64,000 nt of DNA from Leptolyngbya ohadii IS1 (GCF_002215035.1 NZ_NKFP01000006.1:1500530-1564529), one strand, 5' to 3'. Positions 52,918 to 62,047 are shown, counted from the first letter of the stretch. Notes: generated by a model from the sequence alone, not told the origin. Numbers and translations: made by a program.

Positions 52918-53406
52918 TCAAGTGCGGGAATGTTTCATCTGTGGTCTAGTTGAATCTAAAAAGTCCTGCAAAATCCTTTCCTGCTCACGTACTGCGCCTG
53001 GTGACTCTGCATAGGAGACGGAAAAGGAGACCGGCTTGATTTGCAGAAATTGGGCGATCGCCAACTCACTAACCTGCCGTGGAGTCAGCTTTGAGAGCAC
53101 AGCCTCATCTGTTAACAGAGCAGTAACCTTATCTGGTAAACCCTCCAAAACTTCTTCTACAGGGTACGGTGCAGCGGGGCAATCCTGTAAGCGGAGATCC
53201 TCAAGTGCCCGTTGGTAGGACTCAGGAAGTTCTAGATGGCAGTCCTCAAACGAGGTGCCCTGCTGATCGAAAAAGTGGACGATCGCTTTTTCCAAAATCC
53301 ACTCTACGGAGCAGCCATTCTTTTGGGCATAGGCTGTCATCGCAGTAATTATTTCGGCTGGTAGGCAATCCAAGAATTTTCTGAGGTCTATTTTGTCTGC
53401 GTGCAT
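52918..53406 (-). CDS. Hypothetical protein, last gene of a minus-strand operon
   Basis: 162 aa, helical and acidic, with two similar halves (LPAEIITAMTAYAQKNGCSV, then PDKVTALLTDEAVLSKLTPR followed by VSELAIAQFLQIK). Each half resembles a small regulator-like helix bundle. No family recognised. It starts 71 bp after the stop of the 53478-54398 gene on the same strand. Confidence 0.55.
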   Translation of the reverse strand: MHADKIDLRKFLDCLPAEIITAMTAYAQKNGCSVEWILEKAIVHFFDQQGTSFEDCHLELPESYQRALEDLRLQDCPAAPYPVEEVLEGLPDKVTALLTDEAVLSKLTPRQVSELAIAQFLQIKPVSFSVSYAESPGAVREQERILQDFLDSTRPQMKHSRT

Positions 53407-53477
53407 CGGTAATACATCAAAGGAAACAAGAATCTTGAAGAGGAAATTCAGTCAGTCATGGAGTTGCGTACGATCGA

Positions 53478-54398
53478 TTATGCAAGCTCTAACCCCAAAC
53501 GGCTCACACGGCAGTAGGAGTCGTGCTGCTCGATAATCGGCTCGAACTGGGGCAAGATTTCCTGCTGCCCTAAAATTTCGATGAGATGGCACACTGAATA
53601 GCGATTGCACGTCGGCAAAACCGTTCCCGTCACGCGATCGTAGATAAATTGTTGTGTGTCCTCCCCTGGCTCTACTCGCCAAGGTTTTGGGGTTAATCGT
53701 GCCCTGAAAGTTGCCTGAAATTTGCAGAGTTTTAGATACAGTGGGTCCACGTACAAACTCTCCATAATTCGGTGAGTTGTTTGCTCCAGTGGGTCAAATG
53801 TCTGGGTGGTGCATAAATACCGCAGCCCATTGCGAGTTTTGTAGACGCGGAAACCCAACTGGGGAGAATGTTCCACGAGTGCTTCAAGTGCTGAAATTGC
53901 CTGTCGCTGACTCAGGGCAACGGGACAACTCGCTGCACAATCCTGAATCTCAGCCTGTTCAGGATCGGCAAGATCGACATCGACAATGAGTAGGCGATCG
54001 CAGTTTAGAATCAGACAGTTATAGCGGTTGCGGGTGACAACGGCTTGTCTTTGCCCCTCGTAGGAGATTTCACTCAATACTGGTTCTTCCAAGACGCTGT
54101 ATTCCCCTTTATCCAGGGTGTACCACATACCAACGCTTTCATAATTGGAAACCAGAATTGGACTGAGGTAAGCGATCGCAATTTTCTCCTGCTTCGATAG
54201 GAATACTGCCCATTTCCTTAATAGCTCTCTATTGTTCTGCTCAGGATTTGCTTCCAGAACCAGTTCAAGCAAGTATTGCTGCACCTGCTCAGATGGGTTT
54301 CTAATTTTTCTTCTGCCCGCCCAGTAGCAAAGTTTTTCATAGGTGCGGGGATGATCCTGGATAAATTTTTGTAGGGTTGGAGAACTCGAAGCAGTCAT
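53478..54398 (-). CDS. Intact paralogue of the IS3-truncated gene; possible primase-like fold
   Basis: 306 aa from the internal Met at 54398, which leaves a 13-bp gap to the upstream gene; an earlier Met would overlap it. A helical N-terminal part (about 1-85) is followed by LILNCDRLLIVDVDLAD (about 150), GFRVYKTRNGLRYLCTT (about 205), YVDPLYLKLCKFQATFRARL and TPKPWRV (about 235-265). A hydrophobic-DxD block followed by a Gly/Arg loop recalls the catalytic layout of archaeo-eukaryotic primases, but this is a weak analogy. A paralogue lies at 39078-39929, so the IS/Tn7-like segment is bracketed by two copies of the family. Confidence 0.6.
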   Translation of the reverse strand: MTASSSPTLQKFIQDHPRTYEKLCYWAGRRKIRNPSEQVQQYLLELVLEANPEQNNRELLRKWAVFLSKQEKIAIAYLSPILVSNYESVGMWYTLDKGEYSVLEEPVLSEISYEGQRQAVVTRNRYNCLILNCDRLLIVDVDLADPEQAEIQDCAASCPVALSQRQAISALEALVEHSPQLGFRVYKTRNGLRYLCTTQTFDPLEQTTHRIMESLYVDPLYLKLCKFQATFRARLTPKPWRVEPGEDTQQFIYDRVTGTVLPTCNRYSVCHLIEILGQQEILPQFEPIIEQHDSYCRVSRLGLELA

Positions 54399-54411
54399 AA
54401 TCGTGGAATTT

Positions 54412-55062
54412 TTATGGATATCTAAACCAGGCACTTTTGGGTCGAAGCTCAAATAATTGACCGATGTAGCAGATTAAGCAGCTAATTTCGTGGCACAAAA
54501 GCGACTCCTGTGCTTCTGCTAATCTCAAATTGCCGAAATCCGGCTGGATTTGCTTCAGCGTTTCCGCCCACTGCTCCTTCGCACCAAAAAATTCAGAAAA
54601 ATCATAGTGGAGAGCAGCGACAGGTAACCTAAACTGTTGCTGCCAGGACTGTAATCTCGCTGTAAGGCAATAACCGTAAGTGTTGTCGTGATATACAGCC
54701 AGGTAATCTTCCAGGTGGAGTGGATGTTCAATCTGTGCCAGAACCCAGGCAGACGGGTTAGCTGCAAGCCGTTGCGTGAGCGGTACACCCGCCGGATTGA
54801 GAAATAGCAAGGGTTGAACATAGCTGCGAAATTCAGGTGTTGTTAACAAACACCGTGCGTCAGCCTCCAACAGCGGACGAAGTTTTTTGACCCAGTTCGA
54901 TCGGGCAGCCAACCACAGATACTCTTGCCGCCGCAAATTAGTTGTCAGGTTTGTTACTTGCTCATACAGAAGATCCATTTCGCGATCGAGTGTTTTTTCG
55001 TACTGGTCATTCAGGTTTTGGTAGGCAGACAAAATTTGATGGATGGGATGTGGGTCTGACAT
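54412..55062 (-). CDS. Hypothetical protein, first gene of the minus-strand operon
   Basis: 216 aa from ATG 55062 with GAGGAG just upstream. The frame stays open to 55419 with a hydrophobic start, so a longer membrane-anchored form is possible. A coiled N-terminus (HQILSAYQNLNDQYEKTLDR) precedes a mixed fold (YLWLAARSNWVKKLRPLLEA, then HLEDYLAVYHDNTYGYC). Conserved-looking Cys appear near the end (LLCHEISCLICYIG). No family recognised. GTTAAC repeats lie directly upstream of this start. Confidence 0.5.
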   Translation of the reverse strand: MSDPHPIHQILSAYQNLNDQYEKTLDREMDLLYEQVTNLTTNLRRQEYLWLAARSNWVKKLRPLLEADARCLLTTPEFRSYVQPLLFLNPAGVPLTQRLAANPSAWVLAQIEHPLHLEDYLAVYHDNTYGYCLTARLQSWQQQFRLPVAALHYDFSEFFGAKEQWAETLKQIQPDFGNLRLAEAQESLLCHEISCLICYIGQLFELRPKSAWFRYP

Positions 55063-55071
55063 TCTCCTCGT

Positions 55072-55167
55072 GTTAACAATAGTGTTAACAAAACACACTG
55101 GATGGGTGAGATGTGGGTTCGGCGCTCTGCTCGTGTTAACAAAAATAGTGTTAACAATAGCGTTAAC
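55072..55167. repeat. Five GTTAAC palindromes in a partly duplicated block
   Basis: GTTAAC occurs at 55072, 55084, 55135, 55150 and 55162, usually within GTGTTAACAA and spaced 12-15 bp inside each group. Flanking GATGGG-(N)-GATGTGGGT sequence is repeated too, indicating an imperfect tandem duplication of about 65 bp. It sits immediately upstream of ATG 55062, so it may be an operator for that minus-strand operon. Confidence 0.65.
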
Positions 55168-55573
55168 AAAACCTGTGCCAGATTGACCAAGTGACCGATA
55201 AAACGGAAAGCTCAGCTGTAGGCTGCTTTGCGAGCCAATTCGATCGCTGGCACCAACCAATCGCTGGTAGCCGTCGAGGACTGACAGCAGTGCATAGATT
55301 AATCTGAAGTATTCTGTTTTCAGCAGCAGGGCAACTGTCCAGAACGACTGGTTCTTCCAGAATGAAATAATTCCTGCTGCCACTGTTAGGAGGATAGTCA
55401 GTGAGCTGAGCCAGTACAAGGGGTTTCAGCGCAACCTATTCGTGAATTACGACAAGTTTTTTCAGCCAGCTTGATCTAGACTTTAGCCAGTGAAACTGTG
55501 GGATTAATAGATTACTTTCCCAGACGCGATCAGGCACTTACCCGATAGATGAGCATTAGTGGAGACACCTCTC

Positions 55574-56995
55574 ATGTCTGAAAGCTTGTTGGATGAGTAT
55601 CACGCTTGGTCTCCCGGCTCAAAGATTGAACTGGTGCAGGGCAAATTAATCGTCGGGGACAGCCTGGTTCATAGTCGCCGTTTGCTAAGTCAAATTCTAC
55701 GGGGATGGGGTGTGGAGGCGACCGTTGCTCTCGCTCCAGAGCGGCTGTGGTGGCAGGCGTTATCCCATACTTTCAACGCGCCGACGCTTGGCAATTCCGA
55801 TGCGCTTGATGGCTCTAATCTGCAACAGTGGGCAGATCAAATCGACTATCAACCAGAGAACCCACCTCACTCCGGCAATTGGGAATGGTCCTACTCGCAA
55901 CTGAGACAAGCTTTGCGAATGGCGATGTTCGGGCTGGGGATGCGCTACGAAAAACTGGGACAGTCGTTAGGCGGTGGGTTTGTCCATCGGTCAGGTCAAC
56001 ATGGGTTCATGCCCGATGTCTTATTCTTTCGAGGTGAGCCGCACAATCGCTTGTACGAGTATTACCTGGAGGGAGCGGCTGATGTCGTTGTGGAGTTTAT
56101 TCAACCGGGCTGTGAGGGGTACGTCCACAATGTCAAAAAGCCGATTTATCAGGCGGCTGGAGTTCCGGAATTGTGGGTCGTGGATGGGGCACAGTGCCAG
56201 ATTGAGTTATTGAGGTTGGTTGAGGGAATTTACCAGCAACAAACGCCTGACGAGGCTGGACGATACGTTGTCTCTAGTGTTCCGGGCTTGACCTTCTTCC
56301 CGAACAGAATTTGGTTAGCAAAGGACAACTGGGATTATCCGCTCGAAGAGACCTGGTTTGAAGTGGCGTCGGATGCGCCTCGGTTGACGCGAATGCCCAA
56401 GATGGGGGAAGGGGTTGACTGGAGCAAAGCCCTGCTCAAGTTCCCGATTGCTCTAGAGCCAGTGCCGATCGCCTTTGACGACTACATTTACTGGTGTCCA
56501 GAGGCGAAATTTGAATTTGTCAACGGACGACCCGATATCGGTGGACGAGAAGGCATCAAGGGATTGGCAGGAATGCTGATGATGACCTTTGGACTTACAG
56601 AAGTTGTCAAACTGGCTCACCCTCATGATTGGGTGACGGCTCTACTAGCACAACGAACAAAAGCCGCTGACCCCAACCATAAAGCCGATGCTTGGAAACT
56701 GGCACGAGATGCGGCTACGTTTCTACGCGACCATTGCTCGATCGATCACATTGTGGTAGCGGGTGATCTAGTTGCACCTGAACCTCTGAATCTATGGTCC
56801 GAGGTGGTACTCGTTGTTTGGGGCTTGCCAGAAGTGAATACAACTGGCTCCGAATCTGGGCGAACCCGATACACTCGTCCGGAGGCGATCGTGCGTCAGC
56901 TAAGTGACAATCCTCGAATTCGCCTGGTTGATGCTGGGAAGGGTCTTACCCCGATCGAAACAGATCTCTTGAACGCTGGCTGTGTTGAGCTTTGA
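55574..56995 (+). CDS. Large Uma2-family protein
   Basis: 473 aa from ATG 55574 (GTG 55559 is an alternative). The middle has the Uma2 core: FMPDVLFFR, ADVVVEFIQPGCEGY, KKPIYQAAGVPELWVVD and VPGLTFFPNRIWL. The N- and C-terminal parts repeat a similar shape (GSKIELVQGKLIVGD, then AKFEFVNGRPDIGGREGIKG), suggesting two further Uma2-related or degenerate copies. It is about twice the usual family length. A nuclease-like role is inferred from the fold. It is followed after 80 bp by the M15-like gene. Confidence 0.75.
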   Translation: MSESLLDEYHAWSPGSKIELVQGKLIVGDSLVHSRRLLSQILRGWGVEATVALAPERLWWQALSHTFNAPTLGNSDALDGSNLQQWADQIDYQPENPPHSGNWEWSYSQLRQALRMAMFGLGMRYEKLGQSLGGGFVHRSGQHGFMPDVLFFRGEPHNRLYEYYLEGAADVVVEFIQPGCEGYVHNVKKPIYQAAGVPELWVVDGAQCQIELLRLVEGIYQQQTPDEAGRYVVSSVPGLTFFPNRIWLAKDNWDYPLEETWFEVASDAPRLTRMPKMGEGVDWSKALLKFPIALEPVPIAFDDYIYWCPEAKFEFVNGRPDIGGREGIKGLAGMLMMTFGLTEVVKLAHPHDWVTALLAQRTKAADPNHKADAWKLARDAATFLRDHCSIDHIVVAGDLVAPEPLNLWSEVVLVVWGLPEVNTTGSESGRTRYTRPEAIVRQLSDNPRIRLVDAGKGLTPIETDLLNAGCVEL

Positions 56996-57075
56996 GGAAT
57001 CTTCTGCTATATGATTTGCTTGTCTGGGTTGGGCTTGAACAGGGGATCGACGCAAAGAGGCTGGAGGTTCAGGAA

Positions 57076-57645
57076 ATGCAGAGTGTGGAAGAGATTCAGA
57101 TCGGTCAATACCTGACGCTGAAAGAGTTTTGTACCTGCACCCAAACCTACGGCAAGTGTGCTGATCGGATTGACCCCTACCCTGCAAATCTGGAAGAGAC
57201 TATTCCAGCGATCGAGGCTTTGTGCCAACACCTCCTTGACCCCATAATTGCTCACTTCAGCAGGGAACAGTTTCAGTTAACCTATGGGTTCTGTTCAAAG
57301 GACTTGAAGCGGTTTCTGGCTCAGAAAGACCCAGAGACGGGGATTAAGAATGGGCGAGTTGATCCGAGTCGTGATCAGCACATGGCGCATGAGAAGAACC
57401 GGAATGGCAAGTATTACTGCGATCGCCTCGGTGCTGCCTGTGATTTTCGGATTAGGGGATTGGAGAGCGATCGGCTAGTGGAGTGGATTTTGGAACAGCA
57501 ATTGCCGTTTGATTCTCTGTATTACTATGGGGGCGATCGCCCCATTCACATCAGTTACGCTCCTCAACAATGGCAGAATGTCTGGACGTTTACAGACGGA
57601 GGAGTGCCTACGAGGAAGGGTATTGAGCAATGGATGAGGCAATGA
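57076..57645 (+). CDS. M15-peptidase-like (hedgehog/DD-peptidase fold) protein
   Basis: 189 aa from ATG 57076 (GGAGG at 57063-57067; an upstream TTG overlaps the previous stop). The order of motifs fits the M15 fold: YLTLKEFCTCTQTY, a helical segment around the first third, LTYGFCSKDLKRFL, DQHMAHEKNRNGK (first His), AACDFRIRG (Asp ligand) and PIHISYAPQQ (second His). There is no signal peptide, and the insert between His and Asp is longer than in cell-wall enzymes. Cytoplasmic members of this type are known in phage and in defence-associated contexts with unknown substrates. Assignment by motif only. Confidence 0.55.
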   Translation: MQSVEEIQIGQYLTLKEFCTCTQTYGKCADRIDPYPANLEETIPAIEALCQHLLDPIIAHFSREQFQLTYGFCSKDLKRFLAQKDPETGIKNGRVDPSRDQHMAHEKNRNGKYYCDRLGAACDFRIRGLESDRLVEWILEQQLPFDSLYYYGGDRPIHISYAPQQWQNVWTFTDGGVPTRKGIEQWMRQ

Positions 57646-57846
57646 GGTTAATGGAGATGCGACCGCTTGATTGAGTAAACCTTGAAACGGCAGTTGCTCG
57701 GTATTAGTCATCTTATCTAAAGATAAATGGAAGAATTTGGCTTAATATACCGCAAAGAGCTTACGATCCAGATACCATTTGTCCATAAATATCTAATGCT
57801 CTCAGTGTAAAACAAACTAGCATTTTGTATACCATAGGCTTAGCTT

Positions 57847-58293
57847 ATGATTGAGCAAATCTCTCTGCTACTAGCAACACCAATTGCAAAGGTAGTCTTG
57901 GATAAATTTTATGAGGGAATCGGCTCTAAGCTGGGTGAAAAAGCTGTTGAAATACTGCCTGAGAAGGTTAAACAGCTAGGAAGCTTGGTTTGGACAAAGT
58001 ATCTTCGGGGTAAGCCAGGGGCTGATGAACTACTGCTTCAAGCAGCAAATGGTTCAGCTAAAGATCAGGAGAAATTACAGAAATACCTGAACAAGGTATT
58101 GGACACGGATCTGCCACTAAGGGAGGAAGTGCAAAAATTAGCAGAAGAAATACATTTAGAGGTTCATAGTAATTCTGGCGACATGAACCAATACAACTCC
58201 GGCGGCACAAACTTTCAAAATAGAGTTGATGGAGGAGTGGTAAATCAGGCAGGTAGTATCACTCAGAATTACTACAATACGACGAATCATTAG
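57847..58293 (+). CDS. Adaptor-like protein with GSITQ tail, in phase with the NACHT-WD40 gene
   Basis: 148 aa. Hydrophobic/amphipathic N-terminus (LLLATPIAKVVLDKFYEGIG, then GEKAVEILPEKVKQLGSLVW), a helical middle, and a Gly/Asn-rich strand tail (SGDMNQYNSGGTNFQN, then GGVVNQAGSITQNYYN). The same layout occurs in the protein at 29030-29512. The stop is TAG 58291-58293. The frame then stays open for 29 codons (ESSGGAPTKESTQVGPSGAS) directly into ATG 58381 of the next gene, so readthrough or reversion would fuse the two. Probably a sensor or adaptor for the NACHT protein (inference). Confidence 0.7.
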   Translation: MIEQISLLLATPIAKVVLDKFYEGIGSKLGEKAVEILPEKVKQLGSLVWTKYLRGKPGADELLLQAANGSAKDQEKLQKYLNKVLDTDLPLREEVQKLAEEIHLEVHSNSGDMNQYNSGGTNFQNRVDGGVVNQAGSITQNYYNTTNH

Positions 58294-58380
58294 CTGGAGT
58301 CGTCGGGAGGGGCACCGACAAAGGAAAGTACCCAAGTAGGGCCATCAGGTGCTTCAGTATCAATAACACTAGCTGATCAG

Positions 58381-61300
58381 ATGAAGGTCTGGTTTGGCAC
58401 TTTAGGTTATGGATTTGAAAGCTATAGCCATACTGAGGGTAAACACTTTGAATGGATCGTTACTATCCCAACACGGCGAAACTACGAGCGAATTTTTGTG
58501 CGAGGTGTTGAAAGAGAAGCCGATATCAGCGACGTTATTGCAGTGCGTGAGGCAGTGCAAAAATACAAAGTAGATGAAGGTTGGGTAGTAGCACCTCGTC
58601 GTGTCAGCCAGCTTGCCAAACAGGAAGTACAAAAGTCTATAAATGAGCATAATGTTTACTGTTATACTTTTGACGAATTAATCGACCAAGAAGTAGACTT
58701 CAGCAAATATTTTGAATGGTTGGAGCAGCAAGTAGAAAAACAAAAAATTAATGTCTTTTATGTTCCACTTGCTTGTACTAAAGAAGAAGTTGATCCTACA
58801 ACTAAGCAGCGTTTAGGAATAAGCTTTTATACCAAGGAAAACGGGTGGATTGATGGTTACATCAATCGTTGGTTAGATGATCCCTCTAAAGAACATATAT
58901 CAATTTTAGGAGAATTTGGAACAGGGAAAACTTGGTTTGCCTTACACTATGCTTGGACCCTACTTCAGAAGTATTTAAGGGCAAAGCAAGAAGGAACGGA
59001 ACGTCCCCGGATACCTCTAGTAATTTCCCTTCGAGATTATGCGAAGGCAGTAAGTGTTGAATCTTTGTTCTCCGAATTTTTCTTCCGCAAACATCAAATT
59101 GAGCTTAGAGGAGGGTATCCAACCTTTGAGCAACTTAATCGTATGGGAAAACTGTTGCTAATTTTCGATGGTTTTGACGAGATGGCAGCCAGAGTAAGTT
59201 GGCAAGATATGATTAATAACTTTTGGGAGTTAGCTAAAGTTGTAGTCCCTGGGGCAAAGGCAATTCTGACTTGCCGCACTGAACATTTTCCTGAGGCTAA
59301 AGAAGGGCGAGCCATACTTAATGCAGAATTAAAAGCTTCAACTGCAAACTTAACAGGTGAACCACCCCAGTTTGAAGTTCTAGAACTAGAGAAGTTGAAT
59401 GATGAGCAGATCAGTAAGGTTTTGTCCTTACAAGCCAATCCAGAAACTATCAATAAAATTTTGAGGAATTCACAATTAGTAGATCTGGCTCGTCGCCCAG
59501 TAATGATCGATTTAATTGTTGAAGCTTTGCCAGCAATTGAGACGGGTAAACAGTTGGATATTGCGCGTGTTTATCTCTATGCAATATGGCAAAAGATGCA
59601 ACGAGATATTAAACAAGAGCGTACTTTTACATCAATGGTAGATAAGCTTTATTTTCTTTGCGAGTTGGCATGGGAAATGTTGTCAACAGACAAATTAAGC
59701 TTAAATTACCGAGAATTTCCTGAGCGAATCCGAAATCTCTTTGGAACAACTGTACGAGAGCAGAGAGATTTAGATCATTGGCATTATGACATGATGGGTC
59801 AGACGATCTTAACGAGAAATTCACTTGGTGACTATACTTTTGCCCATCGCTCCTTCTTGGAATTCTTTGTCGCTTATAAAATTGCTGCCGAACTCGGTAT
59901 AATGACCGATGATTTTATAGAAATTTTTCAAGAAGAGTTTGATATATTAGAAAACCCCTATTTCTGTAGCTATACTTGGTCTCAGTATTTTGAATACCAG
60001 AAACTTAAGAATACAGAAAGAAACCCTAACCCTAAATTCGGACTTTTCAATAGCGAAGAGATTGACGTACTAAAATCTAGTTTTGGCTGCATATCCCTTG
60101 CTACTGCCGAAAAGGCAATTCTTGAATTAGTTGAGCCAATGATTGAAAAATCTGAGGCAACTATTACAAAGTTATTAGATGTTATCGAGAAAACTAAAGG
60201 AATGAACCTTGAGGAGTCCGGTTATCTAGGTGGTAATGCTGTAACGCTACTTCTTAAATGCCACAGCAGCGTGTTAAGCGGTAAGGATTTATCTCGTAGT
60301 GTTATCGTTAACGCTGACCTTACAACTGCGAATCTTTCCAATACGAATTTTGCTTCAGCACATTTAGACGGCTGCGTTTTTGCACAGACTTTTGGAAGTG
60401 TTTTTTCGCTCATTTTTTCACCACATGAGAATGAAAATTTTCTAGCGCTAGGAGATGCAACTGGCACAATTCGATTATTTGATATTAATGATCCACAAAG
60501 CTATTTAATATTTAAGGGGCATCAGGGTCTTATACGCTCAATTATGTTTAGCTCTGATGGAGAAACACTGGCAAGTGGCAGTGAAGATGGAACAGTAAGA
60601 CTGTGGAATAGTAAAAACGGACAATGCCTATTAGTGCTAGATCAGCATACCAAAGGTATATGGGCAGTTCTTTTTGACTCGAATGATAAGGTTGTCGCTA
60701 GTGGTGCTGATGGAGTAATCACTATATGGGATTATCAGAATAACAGTTCAATTACTCTACAAGGACATACAAATCGCATTAGATCTATTGCAATTGATCG
60801 TAACAGAAATATTCTTGCTAGTGGGAGCGAGGATACGACCATTAGATTGTGGGATATGAATAACAATAATTGTATTTCTGTTTTGGAAGGACATAATAAC
60901 TGGATAAGGTCAGTTGCAATTAGTTCTGACGGCAAATTACTTGCTAGTGGAAGTGAAGACCAAGTAATTAAAGTTTGGAATATTTCAGAAGCGAGATGCT
61001 TAAACACGTGGGTGGGTTCTGTAAGTTTCACTAAAGCAATTGCTTTCAGCAAAGACGGTAGAACCCTTGCTAGTAGCAGCCAGGAAAATTCAATAAAACT
61101 GTGGAGCGTCGATGAGGCTTTACCCCGAAAGGTTCTGTTAGGTCATTCTAGTTTTGTGAGGAGTTTGTCTTTTAGCTCTGATGATACTCGAATTATTAGT
61201 GGTAGTGATGATGGTTCAATAAAGATCTGGGATACTGAATCTGGCAAGCAAATTAGAACCCTTACTGGACACACGGGATGGGTTAATTCAGTATCTTCAA

Positions 61301-61998
61301 ATGATAGAAACAGTCTAGTCGTTAGTGGAGGTGAGGATAAAATAGTTAGAATCTGGGATATCAAATCTAGTAGATGTTTAAGGGAGTTAAATGGACATAC
61401 AGACGGTATAAGAGCAGTAACCTTTTGTTTAGAAGGTAAGAGGATTGCAAGCGGAAGTGCTGACCGTAGCGTCAAAATCTGGGATGCAAGCGATGGCAGA
61501 TGCATAACGACGCTTAAGGGGCACCAGGATTGGATTATTTCAGTTGCGTTTAGCCATTGTGGTCGTCTTTTAGCTACAGGAAGTTCGGGGAAAAATATCA
61601 AAGTGTGGAATCTGGAATCCTCGCAGCAAATTTTAGAGTTCAATGAGCATCAAGACTGGGTTTACTCAGTCTTGTTTTCCCCAGATGATAGCTCACTAAT
61701 AAGCAATAGCCGAGATGGAACTATTAAGATCTGGAGCATAGCCTCTGGAAAATGTACAAAAACAATAAATCAAAATCTATTGCCTTTGTCGGGAACTTTT
61801 AATTCACAAGGGTCAATGGCTGCATGTGGATGTGAGGACGGAGCTATTAGACTTTGGAGCATCAAGGATAGTATTAACATCAATTTAATATACGACAGAG
61901 CTTATGAAGGAATGAACATCTTTGATGTAAAAGGCTTAACATCTTCTCAAATTGCTACCTTGAAAGAGTTGGGTGCTAGTGATAAAGACACCTTTTGA
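58381..61998 (+). CDS. NACHT-WD40 protein with REase-like N-terminus and pentapeptide segment
   Basis: A 1205-aa STAND NTPase. Residues about 1-110 resemble a restriction-endonuclease fold of the Mrr type (FVRGVEREADISDVIAVREA, then GWVVAPRRVSQLAKQEV and YCYTFDELID), but the catalytic QxK position is not evident. NACHT: Walker A ILGEFGTGKTWFALHYA (about 178-194), Walker B LLLIFDGFDEMAAR (about 260-273), AILTCRTEHF. A pentapeptide-like stretch (NADLTTANLSNTNFASAHL, about 643-661) leads into some 12-13 WD40 repeats (FSSDGETLASGSEDGTVRLW and similar) to the C-terminus. The WD40 propellers would sense a ligand and the N-terminus would act as effector. No ribosome site precedes the ATG. The region is AT-rich with no HIP1 octamer. 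Confidence 0.88.
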   Translation: MKVWFGTLGYGFESYSHTEGKHFEWIVTIPTRRNYERIFVRGVEREADISDVIAVREAVQKYKVDEGWVVAPRRVSQLAKQEVQKSINEHNVYCYTFDELIDQEVDFSKYFEWLEQQVEKQKINVFYVPLACTKEEVDPTTKQRLGISFYTKENGWIDGYINRWLDDPSKEHISILGEFGTGKTWFALHYAWTLLQKYLRAKQEGTERPRIPLVISLRDYAKAVSVESLFSEFFFRKHQIELRGGYPTFEQLNRMGKLLLIFDGFDEMAARVSWQDMINNFWELAKVVVPGAKAILTCRTEHFPEAKEGRAILNAELKASTANLTGEPPQFEVLELEKLNDEQISKVLSLQANPETINKILRNSQLVDLARRPVMIDLIVEALPAIETGKQLDIARVYLYAIWQKMQRDIKQERTFTSMVDKLYFLCELAWEMLSTDKLSLNYREFPERIRNLFGTTVREQRDLDHWHYDMMGQTILTRNSLGDYTFAHRSFLEFFVAYKIAAELGIMTDDFIEIFQEEFDILENPYFCSYTWSQYFEYQKLKNTERNPNPKFGLFNSEEIDVLKSSFGCISLATAEKAILELVEPMIEKSEATITKLLDVIEKTKGMNLEESGYLGGNAVTLLLKCHSSVLSGKDLSRSVIVNADLTTANLSNTNFASAHLDGCVFAQTFGSVFSLIFSPHENENFLALGDATGTIRLFDINDPQSYLIFKGHQGLIRSIMFSSDGETLASGSEDGTVRLWNSKNGQCLLVLDQHTKGIWAVLFDSNDKVVASGADGVITIWDYQNNSSITLQGHTNRIRSIAIDRNRNILASGSEDTTIRLWDMNNNNCISVLEGHNNWIRSVAISSDGKLLASGSEDQVIKVWNISEARCLNTWVGSVSFTKAIAFSKDGRTLASSSQENSIKLWSVDEALPRKVLLGHSSFVRSLSFSSDDTRIISGSDDGSIKIWDTESGKQIRTLTGHTGWVNSVSSNDRNSLVVSGGEDKIVRIWDIKSSRCLRELNGHTDGIRAVTFCLEGKRIASGSADRSVKIWDASDGRCITTLKGHQDWIISVAFSHCGRLLATGSSGKNIKVWNLESSQQILEFNEHQDWVYSVLFSPDDSSLISNSRDGTIKIWSIASGKCTKTINQNLLPLSGTFNSQGSMAACGCEDGAIRLWSIKDSININLIYDRAYEGMNIFDVKGLTSSQIATLKELGASDKDTF

Positions 61999-62047
61999 TT
62001 GCGCTAGTAGAGGCGACTTAGCTCTTCTAATTCAAACACTTAATACT

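Noticed and set aside
54412-55419. Long form of the minus-strand gene starting at 55419 with a membrane segment
   Set aside because: The upstream part is built largely from the GTTAAC repeat block, and the ATG at 55062 has a good GAGGAG site. The longer form is kept only as an alternative.
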